Counted from the first letter of the stretch, positions 24,095-32,160 are shown. The stretch is 32,391 bases of DNA from an uncultured Verrucomicrobiae bacterium (GCA_937976685.1 CALJWR010000306.1:1-32391); one strand, 5' to 3'. Translations and numbers: made by a program. The notes: generated by a model from the letters alone, not told the origin.

Positions 24095-26382
24095 CCGTGA
24101 CCCGCATCACAAGAATGCGCGATTGCGGAGTCTTCCGCGACTTTTCATGGCCGAGTGACCTATCGGACTTCGGACGGTACAACCTGATCTACGGCTGGAA
24201 CGGATCGGGCAAGACCACCCTGAGCAGACTGTTCCGAGCATTGGAGAACAAAACCCCGCTCCCAGCGGGTGAAGCGACCGTAACTATCGGCGGCCAAGAG
24301 GTCAGAAGCGGCGACTTTTCTCAAGTGAGCCTTTGCGTGCGGGTGTTCAATCGGGATTTCGTAAGGGAGAGCGTATTTCCTGCCAGCGGTGACGTTGCGC
24401 CAATCTTCATTCTTGGCAAGCAGAATGTCGAAAAGCAGAGGGAAGTCGAGTCCCTCAAGGTACGCCGTGAGGCATCGCAGGGCATGTTGACGACCGAGCG
24501 CCAGAAGAAGTCTTCGGCAGAGAATGCCAGGGATCGGTTCTGCATTGACCAGGCAAAGGTCATCAAGGACACGCTCAGGTCAAGTGGGCGAAGCGCGTAC
24601 AACAATTACGACAAGGGCATTTTCGCCAAACGGGCCGGAGAGATGGCGACAGCTGGCGACGCCGCCTCACATCGACTGGACGACGATACACGCGGCAAAC
24701 TATTGGCCCAACACAAGGCAACGCTCAAGGCGAAGCTGCAGACCATCACCTATCAGTTCCCTGACCTACAGAAGCTCTCCGATGAAACATCCCAACTCCT
24801 GTCGGCCACCGTGGTTTCCTCTGCTATAGCGGTTCTCAAGGATGACGCGCCGCTTGCATCGTGGGTTCACCAGGGGCTTAGCCACCATCGGGAGCGCCAT
24901 GCGGACAAGTGTCTGTTCTGTACCCAGCCCATGCCCAAGGATCGTTTGGCGGCACTGGAGGCCCACTTCAGCACCGAATACGAGGAGTTCCTCGGGAAGA
25001 TCGATCAGAAGGTCAACGACATTCAAGCACTGACTGACGCCTCCAACTTGGCGCTCCCCAATCCCGCCCAGATATATGACGACCTCGTTACTGAGTACGG
25101 AGCCGCCAAGTCCGCAACAGAGGCCGAACTGCAGAGAGTAAAGCAGTCGCTCAACATGTTGGCAACGACCCTATCAGAGAAGAGATCGCGACCTTTCGAG
25201 GTGATGCGCCTGAACGAGACCGTCGTGCAACCGGATGCTACCGCAATTGACTCCATTAACGAAGTCATCGGGAAGCATAACCAGGCAAGTGACGATTTTC
25301 AGGGACGCATCGACTCGGCTCGGCAGAGGCTGGAAGCCGATTCGGTGGCGAGCAACATAGATCGATTCATCGAACTCAGAGATGCCGCCCAGACTGCCGA
25401 GCAAGCTGTTGAGGCGGCAAGCGCCGAAGTAGAGCGGATTACTGGCGAGATTGCCCGCTTGGAGCGTGAAATCGTCGACCATCGGCAACCCGCCGAGGAG
25501 TTGAACCAGGAGCTGCACAGCTACCTCGGTCATGATGAACTGCGACTAGAAACGAAGGATGCAGGATATGCAATCAACCGTCGCGACGTTCGGGCCGAGG
25601 CGTTGAGTGAAGGAGAGACCACCGCCATCGCTCTTCTCTACTTCCTCAAGTCCCTCCAGGATCGGCGCGTCGATCTGTCCAAAACTGTGGTTGTCCTCGA
25701 TGACCCAGTGTCCAGCCTTGACGCCAATGCGTTGTACTCCGCTTTCGGGTTCATACGGGGGCGGACCCAGGACGCCGCGCAACTGATCATCCTCACCCAC
25801 AACTTCACGTTCTTTCGACAAGTGCGCAACTGGTTTCACCACCTCAAGGGCCAAAAGAAGAAGCACATTGGTCAAAGGCCAGCGCGGTTCTACATGCTTG
25901 ACTGTATTCACAAGACAGATGGAAGGCATGCCAGCCTGCGATGGCTGGATCGCCTATTGGAGCGGTTTGAGTCGGAGTATCACTACCTGTTCTCCTATGT
26001 CCACACGATGGCCACGGCGACAACGCCTCCGAGTTTAGAGGAGAGTTACGCCCTCCCGAACCTTTCAAGAAGACTTCTGGAGGCGTTCCTGGCATTTCGC
26101 CAGCCACAGATGTCTGGTGAGTTGTGGCAGAAGCTCAAACTGCTGGCGTTCGACGAAACGAAGAAGATACGGATCATCCGTTTTCTTCACACACATTCGC
26201 ATAACAGCGCCCTTGGCGAGCCGGAACATGACCTCTCATTGCTGAGCGAAGCACAGGCCATCCTGAAGGACCTTCTGGAACTGATGAAGGCCGAGGATGG
26301 AGCCCACTACTCCGCTATGGAGACCTTGGTTCAGAGCGTGGACGCGGAAGACCCGGAGACAATAACGGAGGAATCCGAATGA
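24091..26382 (+). CDS. AAA_13 / RloC-like ATPase with zinc hook and putative anticodon-nuclease domain
   Basis: ATG 24091 overlaps the Res stop. The 763-residue protein has Walker A GWNGSGKTT (residues 35-43), a coiled-coil arm with the zinc-hook motif Cys274-Leu-Phe-Cys277 at its tip, an ABC signature LSEGE (505-509), and Walker B VVVLDDP (Asp537/538). The C-terminal region reads NLSRRLLEAFLAFRQ with Arg660-x3-Glu664, then RFLHTHSHN with His704. An Arg-x3-Glu...His triad is the active site of PrrC/RloC anticodon nucleases, which cut tRNA when phage disables the partnered RM enzyme. The gene follows Res directly, as guard nucleases do with RM genes. GC and codon use are lower than in Res. The ATPase and zinc hook are clear; tRNase activity is inferred. 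Confidence 0.8.
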   Translation: MTVTRITRMRDCGVFRDFSWPSDLSDFGRYNLIYGWNGSGKTTLSRLFRALENKTPLPAGEATVTIGGQEVRSGDFSQVSLCVRVFNRDFVRESVFPASGDVAPIFILGKQNVEKQREVESLKVRREASQGMLTTERQKKSSAENARDRFCIDQAKVIKDTLRSSGRSAYNNYDKGIFAKRAGEMATAGDAASHRLDDDTRGKLLAQHKATLKAKLQTITYQFPDLQKLSDETSQLLSATVVSSAIAVLKDDAPLASWVHQGLSHHRERHADKCLFCTQPMPKDRLAALEAHFSTEYEEFLGKIDQKVNDIQALTDASNLALPNPAQIYDDLVTEYGAAKSATEAELQRVKQSLNMLATTLSEKRSRPFEVMRLNETVVQPDATAIDSINEVIGKHNQASDDFQGRIDSARQRLEADSVASNIDRFIELRDAAQTAEQAVEAASAEVERITGEIARLEREIVDHRQPAEELNQELHSYLGHDELRLETKDAGYAINRRDVRAEALSEGETTAIALLYFLKSLQDRRVDLSKTVVVLDDPVSSLDANALYSAFGFIRGRTQDAAQLIILTHNFTFFRQVRNWFHHLKGQKKKHIGQRPARFYMLDCIHKTDGRHASLRWLDRLLERFESEYHYLFSYVHTMATATTPPSLEESYALPNLSRRLLEAFLAFRQPQMSGELWQKLKLLAFDETKKIRIIRFLHTHSHNSALGEPEHDLSLLSEAQAILKDLLELMKAEDGAHYSAMETLVQSVDAEDPETITEESE

Positions 26383-28265
26383 TAGACGAAAAGCCCAAGA
26401 CGATTTCGCACCGCCTGAAATCGCTCGCGATCATAGGTGGCTTCCTCGATGGCCAGACGTTCGAACTGGTTGACGGGCTAAACTGTATCATCGGCGCACG
26501 CGGCACGGGCAAGACCACGATCCTGGAATTCGTGCGCTACGCCCTGGGCGAAATGCCTGGCGACAGCGCCGAGAGCAAACGGATCGAATCCCTGGTGGAG
26601 CGCAACTTGGGGGGTGGCCGCATCCAGCTGGGCATCGAGACCAAGGACGGCCTATCCTACATCATCAGCCGGTCTGTCGGTGACGAACCCATCGTCCTTA
26701 CCGAAGACGGGAAGCCCACCGATATCACACTTCGAACGGGCGGATTCTTCCGAGCGGACATCTACAGCCAGAACGAGGTCGAAAGCATTGCCGACCGCGC
26801 GTTGTCCCAGCTGGACCTGATCGACAGCTTCGAAGCCGAGAAGATCGCGGAAATTGAGCGCCGAATCAAGAGCGCCAAGGCGGATTTGGCCGCAAACGCC
26901 AGCAACATAGTCCCGCTGGATGACAAGAAGGCCTCGCTCGAGGAGGAGCTCGGTGCCCTGCCAAGCATCGAGGAGAAGCTGAAGGCCTACAAGGGCGAAG
27001 GCGGGGACGATTCCAAGGGAATCGACAAAGCCCATGAACTGAAGGCCCTGCGTGACCGGGAGAAGCGGATGGTCCAGGGGGCCACTGAGCTTCTGGACGA
27101 CGTGTCGCGGGAGCTGGCCGAACTGATCGGTCGGATTAGCCTACGGACTGAGACGCTCGGCGAGAAGGACATGATGGCCGGGCCGAACGCAGAGACGCTA
27201 CGCGAAATCCTCAACGGGTTACGTGCCTGCGGCGGCGACGTGGATAAACTGCTTCAGGAGGCACGGTCCCGCATCGAGCGGGAGCAGCGGGACCTGGCCG
27301 CGCGAGGATCGAAGCTCGACACGGCCCACAAGGAGCAGGAACTCAAGTTCCGCGAGTTGATCGAGAAGCACAAAGAAGCACAGGGCAAGGCGACGGAGCG
27401 TTCCCGGCTGGAGAAGCTGCGCAACGATCTCAAGGCCAAGGAGCGGCAGAAGGCGGAGACCGAACAGCAGCAGAAGGCGTTGCGCGAAAAGCGGGCCGCT
27501 CTACTCCAGGGACTGTCCGAACTCCGCGACGAGCGGTTCCAGGTGCGCAAGAAGATCGTGGACCACATCAATGCCAACCTATCGCCAGCGATAAAGGTGA
27601 GCATCGAGCAGTACGGCAATCCCGAGGAGTACCGCGGCCTCCTGGAGAACGGGTTGCGGGAGGCCAAGGTGCGGCGTGGCCAAGTGGCCCAGAAGATCGT
27701 CAATGCGTTCTGGCCATCGGACCTTACCAAGGTCGTGAAGGAGAAGGACGCCAACACGCTCGCCAGCAAGGCGGAGTTGAACGCTGACCAGGCGGCCAAG
27801 GTCCTGGTGCAGCTTTCCGGCTCGGACCTGCTCTTCGAGCTGGAGACGGTGGAGTTGATCGATCTGCCCAAGATCGAGTTGAACGACGGCGGGAAGTACA
27901 AGGAGACGACGTCTTTGTCCACCGGCCAGAAGTGCACGAGCATACTTCCGATCCTGCTGCTGGAGACCGAACACCCGCTCTTGATCGACCAGCCGGAGGA
28001 CAACCTGGACAACCGGTTTGTGTTCGAGACCGTCGTCGACAGCATCCGGAAGGTGAAGAAGAAGCGCCAGCTGGTGTTCATCACCCACAACCCGAACATC
28101 CCCGTGCTGGGCGACGCGGAGAAGGTGTTCGTTCTGGATTCGGACGGCACCAGCGCCCGCAAGGCCAACGAAGGGACTGTCGATGAATGCAGGGATGACA
28201 TCGTGCGGCTGCTTGAGGGCGGCAAGGAAGCCTTCGAACAGCGCCGGGATAGGTATTCGTACTGA
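26379..28265 (+). CDS. TrlF/SMC-like AAA ATPase without PHP domain
   Basis: ATG 26379 overlaps the previous stop (ATGA). The 628-residue product has Walker A GARGTGKT (residues 39-46), a QNEVESIADRALSQLDLID segment, about 200 residues of coiled coil (residues 160-420), an ABC-type signature LSTGQ (513-517), Walker B LLIDQPEDNLDNRF (Asp537) and a final HNPNIPVLGDAEKVFVLDSDG. This matches the ATPase portion of TrlF-type and other RecF/SMC-like defence proteins; TrlF has an extra N-terminal PHP domain, which is absent here. It probably senses DNA or phage ends, and would need a partner for its effect. Histidine kinase and regulator genes follow with one-to-four-base overlaps. Confidence 0.8.
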   Translation: MIDEKPKTISHRLKSLAIIGGFLDGQTFELVDGLNCIIGARGTGKTTILEFVRYALGEMPGDSAESKRIESLVERNLGGGRIQLGIETKDGLSYIISRSVGDEPIVLTEDGKPTDITLRTGGFFRADIYSQNEVESIADRALSQLDLIDSFEAEKIAEIERRIKSAKADLAANASNIVPLDDKKASLEEELGALPSIEEKLKAYKGEGGDDSKGIDKAHELKALRDREKRMVQGATELLDDVSRELAELIGRISLRTETLGEKDMMAGPNAETLREILNGLRACGGDVDKLLQEARSRIEREQRDLAARGSKLDTAHKEQELKFRELIEKHKEAQGKATERSRLEKLRNDLKAKERQKAETEQQQKALREKRAALLQGLSELRDERFQVRKKIVDHINANLSPAIKVSIEQYGNPEEYRGLLENGLREAKVRRGQVAQKIVNAFWPSDLTKVVKEKDANTLASKAELNADQAAKVLVQLSGSDLLFELETVELIDLPKIELNDGGKYKETTSLSTGQKCTSILPILLLETEHPLLIDQPEDNLDNRFVFETVVDSIRKVKKKRQLVFITHNPNIPVLGDAEKVFVLDSDGTSARKANEGTVDECRDDIVRLLEGGKEAFEQRRDRYSY

Positions 28266-29428
28266 TGGCTGAAGAACGGAACATCCTGGGGATCGACGAG
28301 GCGCTCCGGCGGTTGCGGACAGACGGCGACGCAATTCCATGGCCGGATCGGCGCACCCTGGCGCAATCCCTGGCCGGACGTCTGGCCTCGGACGGCGCGT
28401 CGGAGGCAGTCCTGTCCCTGGTCTTCCTGCTGGCGGACGACCCCAAATGGGAGGTCCGCAGCGACATCGCGGACTGTCTCCTGCTCCTCCCCGAAGATGA
28501 GTTTCCTCGCCTCGCGGCGAAACTTTCGGCCGACAGCAACTCCTTTGTGCGCAAGGCTGCCGAACGGGCGTTGGACCGGCGTCGCCGGGGACAACGCGCG
28601 GACGAGCAGCGCTGGAAGGGCCTCGACGAGGTCCAGACCCAGTACGACTCGATGGAGAAGATTCACGGCAAGGTGGCGGCTGAGAAGGCCCGCCGTATGG
28701 CCGAGCGCCTGTATGACATCCTGGCCGGGGCCACGGTTCACGACATGCGCGGCCTCATCACCCCGCTCAAGTCAAGCGTTACCGGCCTCCTGGGACACCT
28801 GGACGAGGGAAACCTCGATCCGAAGCTCTTCCGCAAGAACCTATCCACGATGAAGGAGCGCATTGCCATCCTGGAGCGGTTGCTGGAGGACATGCGGCAC
28901 TATTCGCAGCCGACGCCGGTCGAGCGCAGGAGGGAACGTCTCCTGGACATCGTAGACGAGGCCCACGGAGTCGTCAGGGACCTTTTCAAAGCTACGGGCC
29001 GGAACGCATCGGGCATTGCGGTCAACGTCGACGTACCCGAGAACATCAGCTTCGACATATCCCGTCAGCAGATCGTGGCCGCTGTCGCCAACGTGATCAA
29101 GAACGCCTACGAGGCGTTCTCCATGGGGCCGGACACCTTCCGCGATGGAGCCGTTGAGATTCGAGGCCGAATGGTGGGCGAGGACCGGGTCGAGATCGTG
29201 ATCCGGGATAACGGCATGGGCTTGAACAAGGAGGAGCTGGCCAAGGTGCGGGAGTTCGTGCCTGGCGGCACGTCCAAGAAGACCCACGGCACGGGATTCG
29301 GCCTGCCCATCGCCAGACGCAGGATCATCGATCACGGCGGCGATCTGGGCATCGACAGCGAAGAGGGCAAGGGCACGACCGTGACGATCACGTTACCCAT
29401 CGAAGCGGAGGGGGCGAATCCATCATGA
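28265..29428 (+). CDS. Soluble histidine kinase with HEAT-like repeats
   Basis: ATG 28265 shares base A with the previous TGA. The 387-residue product has no membrane segment. Residues about 45-110 hold two HEAT-like units (LVFLLADDPKWEVRSDIADCLLLLP; AAKLSADSNSFVRKAAERALDR). A helix leads to the phosphoacceptor-type motif VHDMRGLI with His159. The ATPase part has the N box NVIKNAYEAF (276-285), G1 DNGMGL (315-320) and G2 GTGFGLPIARR (342-352). The kinase therefore looks active and cytoplasmic, sensing through its HEAT-like part. It pairs with the response regulator, which overlaps by four bases. The ATPase gene upstream could be its sensor or its target. The HEAT role is inferred. Confidence 0.85.
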   Translation: MAEERNILGIDEALRRLRTDGDAIPWPDRRTLAQSLAGRLASDGASEAVLSLVFLLADDPKWEVRSDIADCLLLLPEDEFPRLAAKLSADSNSFVRKAAERALDRRRRGQRADEQRWKGLDEVQTQYDSMEKIHGKVAAEKARRMAERLYDILAGATVHDMRGLITPLKSSVTGLLGHLDEGNLDPKLFRKNLSTMKERIAILERLLEDMRHYSQPTPVERRRERLLDIVDEAHGVVRDLFKATGRNASGIAVNVDVPENISFDISRQQIVAAVANVIKNAYEAFSMGPDTFRDGAVEIRGRMVGEDRVEIVIRDNGMGLNKEELAKVREFVPGGTSKKTHGTGFGLPIARRRIIDHGGDLGIDSEEGKGTTVTITLPIEAEGANPS

Positions 29429-30555
29429 AACACCACGCCCTCGTCATTGATGACGACCCCGACATTCTCGAAGACGTTAAGGACCGTCTGGAGTCCCTGG
29501 GCCACACCTGCGACTGCGTCACGTGCCAGAACGACGCCCGGGCGCATATCCAGAAGCACGCCTACGCCTTCATCCTGCTCGACCTGGAAATACCATTGCA
29601 GTATGGCAAGAAACCCTTGAAGCAATACGGCCAGAACTTGCTGAAGGAGATACGCGCGACTGCCGGATACGAGTACACGCAGATCATTGTGATCACCGCC
29701 CATGGTCACGACAGCCCCGACCTGGCCACCGCAGTCCTCCGTGGCAACGGCGCGAACGACTTCATCAAGAAGCCGTTCCCCGAAACCGGCCACACGTTGG
29801 AAAAGGCGGTCCGCGACGCGCTGGCCCGTCAATCGGGGCAGCCAAACGGTGCCGCGTCCGTACTTGCCGCCAGACCCGCAACAGCCAAACCGACCAGGAA
29901 CGCCCAGCCGCAGGCTTTTACTGCGGGCGAACTGGTCTTCTACCCGAACAAGGTGGAACTCTGCGGAGTGAAGGTTCTCTCCGAATCGGGGCTGGGCCAT
30001 TGCCGTCGCATGCTCGACATGCTGCGGGAGAAGAGACGGGATCGATTCGTCAGGATCGGCGGTGAGGAACTGGCCAACCGGATCGGGAAGGCCGCGAACG
30101 CGCCCATCGTGATCGGTACGATCACCGGCTGCGCGAAGACGTTCCGGGACAACATCAAGACGCGGCTCAAGAAGCACCTGAATCTGATCTGCGAGGAGCA
30201 TGATGTCCTGGTCCGGGACGATCAGGGATACCACCTGAACGACGAGAAGATCACTGTCCGGGACGGGACCGGCGACGGGGACATTGCGGATGACCCTGCG
30301 AATGTCCCTGGGGACAAAGCCGGTGTCCCCGCTGTCCCCGCGAATGCCCCCGGGGACATGGATGGCCTGAACGAGCGTCAAAAGTGGGTTCTGGCCCAGA
30401 CCGGCAAGGGGCAGGATGTGACGCGCGCCCGGCTGGAGGAGAAGTACGACATTAGCGCCAAGACCGCCAAGCGAGACCTGTCGGACCTTGCGGCACGCGG
30501 CCGCATCGAATACGTCCGCAAGCCACATCCGGGGTTCTACCGGCGGAAGGCATAA
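29425..30555 (+). CDS. Response regulator with two DNA-binding-like winged domains
   Basis: ATG 29425 overlaps the kinase stop. The 376-residue product has a receiver domain with acidic pocket Asp9-Asp10-Asp11, phosphoacceptor Asp53 in ILLDLEIP, Thr91 and Lys116-Pro117. Residues about 165-290 have an OmpR-like winged-helix pattern: beta hairpin ELVFYPNKVELCGVKVL, helix RRMLDMLREKRRDRFVRIGGEELA, recognition-like helix TFRDNIKTRLKKHLN, and wing DVLVRDDQGYHLN. A Pro/Gly linker with two copies of PAN-x-PGD follows. The last ~65 residues read NERQKWVLAQ...ARLEEKYDISAKTAKRDLSDLAARGRI, a DeoR/MarR-type HTH. It therefore probably regulates transcription, perhaps of this operon. No effector enzyme domain is seen. 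Confidence 0.82.
   Translation: MKHHALVIDDDPDILEDVKDRLESLGHTCDCVTCQNDARAHIQKHAYAFILLDLEIPLQYGKKPLKQYGQNLLKEIRATAGYEYTQIIVITAHGHDSPDLATAVLRGNGANDFIKKPFPETGHTLEKAVRDALARQSGQPNGAASVLAARPATAKPTRNAQPQAFTAGELVFYPNKVELCGVKVLSESGLGHCRRMLDMLREKRRDRFVRIGGEELANRIGKAANAPIVIGTITGCAKTFRDNIKTRLKKHLNLICEEHDVLVRDDQGYHLNDEKITVRDGTGDGDIADDPANVPGDKAGVPAVPANAPGDMDGLNERQKWVLAQTGKGQDVTRARLEEKYDISAKTAKRDLSDLAARGRIEYVRKPHPGFYRRKA
30303..30358. repeat. Two TGNCCCYNGGGACA palindromes inside the regulator gene linker
   Basis: TGTCCCTGGGGACA (30303-30316) and TGCCCCCGGGGACA (30345-30358) are near-palindromes within the coding linker of the response regulator, each preceded by GCGAA. They lie 42 bases (14 codons) apart. 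Two related copies are found after the operon at 31712-31725 and 31754-31767. They may be binding sites or simply another interspersed repeat. Confidence 0.7.
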
Positions 30556-30568
30556 GGAGAGCAGACTG

Positions 30569-31300
30569 GTGAAAGTCATTGGTGTTGATCCGGCTCCCAA
30601 GAAGGCCGCAACCCTATTTGATGGCACCACTTGGGAGTCTGTGCCAGCACACAAGCTGCCCGCTAAGGTTGCTGAGCTGGCAGCAGGCGAAGTGGGAGGC
30701 ATCATCCTCTGCTGGGATGCTCCGCTCACCTCCGGCAAGGTCGGTGTTGATGGGTGTTTCTATGAACGTCGCATCGAAAGGTTTTTCCAGACAGCTCCCG
30801 AATATACCACACCCAAGGGGATTAGCGTTCGATCCTATGTAGGTTGTCCGCATTGGGCTGTCACCCAAGCTTCTTTGGGGTTCCCACGGTTGACAACGCC
30901 CCGTTCATCTTCCGAAGAATCGGTGTTCACTTTATGTTCAGAAGGAACTGCTCCCGAAAAGGCGGGCAATTTCGTCGTGGAAGTGCACCCGGCTGTCGCG
31001 ATATGGCTTTGGTGTCGTGCATCCCACTCGAATGGTCCATGGGAATATAAGAAGGACCTCAGTGTTCTGACCACCCTATGGAGTTTGGTAAAGGCAATTG
31101 CCGCAGCAGACAAACCACCCCGCGATCCGAACAACGACGACGAATTCGATGCTTACGTGGCCTACTTGCTGGGGAAACGCTGGTTGGAGAAGAGCGGCGT
31201 GGTTCTTCTGGGCAATGCAGATTCTGGGAGTTTCTTGCTCCCCTACAGCGATGCCCTGAAGAACGCCTTCGACAAATTCACCGCAGATGGTGGGAAGTAG
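30569..31300 (+). CDS. DUF429-like protein, predicted RNase H-fold nuclease
   Basis: I choose GTG 30569: AAGGAG at 30554-30559 is nine bases upstream, and the upstream ATG lies inside the regulator gene. The 243-residue product begins VKVIGVDPAPKKAATLF (a first beta strand with an acidic residue), has GGIILCWDAPLTS, ERRIERFFQ, FVVEVHPAVAIWLW and NNDDEFDAYVAYLLGKRW. These are the acidic motifs of DUF429, a family predicted to have an RNase H-like fold. Its natural substrate is unknown. Base composition is lower in GC than the operon, and the gene has its own site, so it may be a later addition. A role with tRNA or DNA damage in this setting is speculation. Confidence 0.65.
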   Translation: MKVIGVDPAPKKAATLFDGTTWESVPAHKLPAKVAELAAGEVGGIILCWDAPLTSGKVGVDGCFYERRIERFFQTAPEYTTPKGISVRSYVGCPHWAVTQASLGFPRLTTPRSSSEESVFTLCSEGTAPEKAGNFVVEVHPAVAIWLWCRASHSNGPWEYKKDLSVLTTLWSLVKAIAAADKPPRDPNNDDEFDAYVAYLLGKRWLEKSGVVLLGNADSGSFLLPYSDALKNAFDKFTADGGK

Positions 31301-31335
31301 CGGGATCAAGCCCGTTTCGCGTAGATACGGGCGGC
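31301..31335. repeat. Direct repeat, first copy (upstream of the zinc-ribbon gene)
   Basis: The segment beginning CGGGATCAAGCCCGTTTCGC and ending GTAGATACGGGCGGCC recurs at 31781-31815 as CGGATCAGGCCGATTCGCGT followed by AGAATACGGGCAGCC, with a few changes. Within the first copy CGGG/CCCG and CCCGT/ACGGG can pair, so it could act as a leader or weak terminator. Confidence 0.6.
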
Positions 31336-31365
31336 CATAGTGTTCAGCAACGCCAGGAAGGAAGG

Positions 31366-31710
31366 ATGAGTTCAGTGGAATACGATCTGTACACATTCAT
31401 TGCAGGAGCAGCCCTCAAGGAGGGGCAGACCTTTCACTTGAAATGCAACTGCGGTGGGACTGTACCCATCACGCCCCCTCCCAAGAATGAATTCGTCGTT
31501 TGCCCGAACTGCTTGGCGAAAATCAAGTTTTTGGTTGTGGAGGGCGATCCAGGCTACATCATCGGGCGTGACTCCTCTGGGGACCCGACGCTGCTCCCCG
31601 TTCAGGGAAGCACAGCAAAGCCGCTCCAGCAACTCTCAGCCGACGAACGAAAAGAGATTCTGGAGCGCGTCAAAAAGCAACTCGGCAAAACAGATAATGT
31701 AGAGGACTGA
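31366..31710 (+). CDS. Small protein with zinc-ribbon-like cysteines
   Basis: ATG 31366 follows AGGAAGGAAGG, which is close but usable; a longer frame opens inside the DUF429 gene with no site. The 114-residue product (MSSVEYDLYTFIAGAALKEGQTF...) has the pattern LKCNCGGTV...FVVCPNCLAKIKF, a four-Cys ribbon of the C-x-C / C-x-x-C kind, and a C-terminal helix SADERKEILERVKKQLGK. It probably binds zinc; the partner is unknown. It is the last gene of the operon. Composition is like the DUF429 gene and lower in GC than the rest. Confidence 0.6.
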   Translation: MSSVEYDLYTFIAGAALKEGQTFHLKCNCGGTVPITPPPKNEFVVCPNCLAKIKFLVVEGDPGYIIGRDSSGDPTLLPVQGSTAKPLQQLSADERKEILERVKKQLGKTDNVED

Positions 31711-31711
31711 C

Positions 31712-31767
31712 TGGCCCCGGGGACATTTGCCGTGACCCCGATGACCCTTAGAATGACCCCGGGGACA
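31712..31767. repeat. Two further CCCCGGGG palindromes downstream of the operon
   Basis: TGGCCCCGGGGACA at 31712-31725 and TGACCCCGGGGACA at 31754-31767 match the two sites in the regulator gene linker. The second is preceded by GAA as there. Spacing here is also 42 bases. They lie directly after the last gene. Confidence 0.7.
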
Positions 31768-31780
31768 TGGTTTGGTATGG

Positions 31781-31815
31781 CGGATCAGGCCGATTCGCGT
31801 AGAATACGGGCAGCC
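31781..31815. repeat. Direct repeat, second copy (no gene follows)
   Basis: A diverged copy of 31301-31335, sharing GGATCA, TTCGCGTAG and ATACGGGC. It is followed by CAGGAGG at about 31818-31824 but by no convincing gene, so it may be the upstream part of a lost zinc-ribbon-type gene. Confidence 0.55.
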
Positions 31816-31925
31816 CTCAGGAGGTACGGCTCAGGTGGTTTGAGGAACACGGACGTCAACGGGGCGATGACTTGGGGTTTCCGTTTGAAGTCCGGGCAGG
31901 CAACCCGAGTAAATAAACCCAGATG

Positions 31926-31964
31926 AAAAAGGACTTACGTCCGGACCTGGCGTGAGTCCTCTTT
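31926..31964. terminator. Bidirectional terminator-like hairpin
   Basis: AGGACTTACG (31930-31939) pairs with CGTGAGTCCT (31951-31960) apart from one G-U pair, with an 11-base loop. An A-run precedes it (AAAAA) and CTTTC follows it, so it could stop transcription from both sides. It lies 216 bases after the last operon gene. Confidence 0.6.
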
Positions 31965-32160
31965 CGTTCTGGGTAAAGCACGCCATCACTTAGCCATAAC
32001 TTGGCCACGCCTTGGCGTTCGGTGCCCCCGCAGGCTTTCGGGGTGGGTATGCCTTGTTGGTCGGGATGGACGAACTGAACCGCCAAGACGCCCAGCGCGC
32101 CAGGAAACACAGGAAGCAGACTGACGAAGTCCGCGATCCGGCAACGCGCAGCAATATAGC

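Noticed and set aside
29425..30555. Detocs-type effector domain in the response regulator
   Set aside because: Residues after the receiver look like winged-helix DNA-binding regions; no nucleoside phosphorylase-type motif is seen.
31732..31926. Small plus-strand gene of 64 codons
   Set aside because: It starts within a palindromic repeat, has no ribosome binding site, and its sequence is mostly translated repeat DNA.
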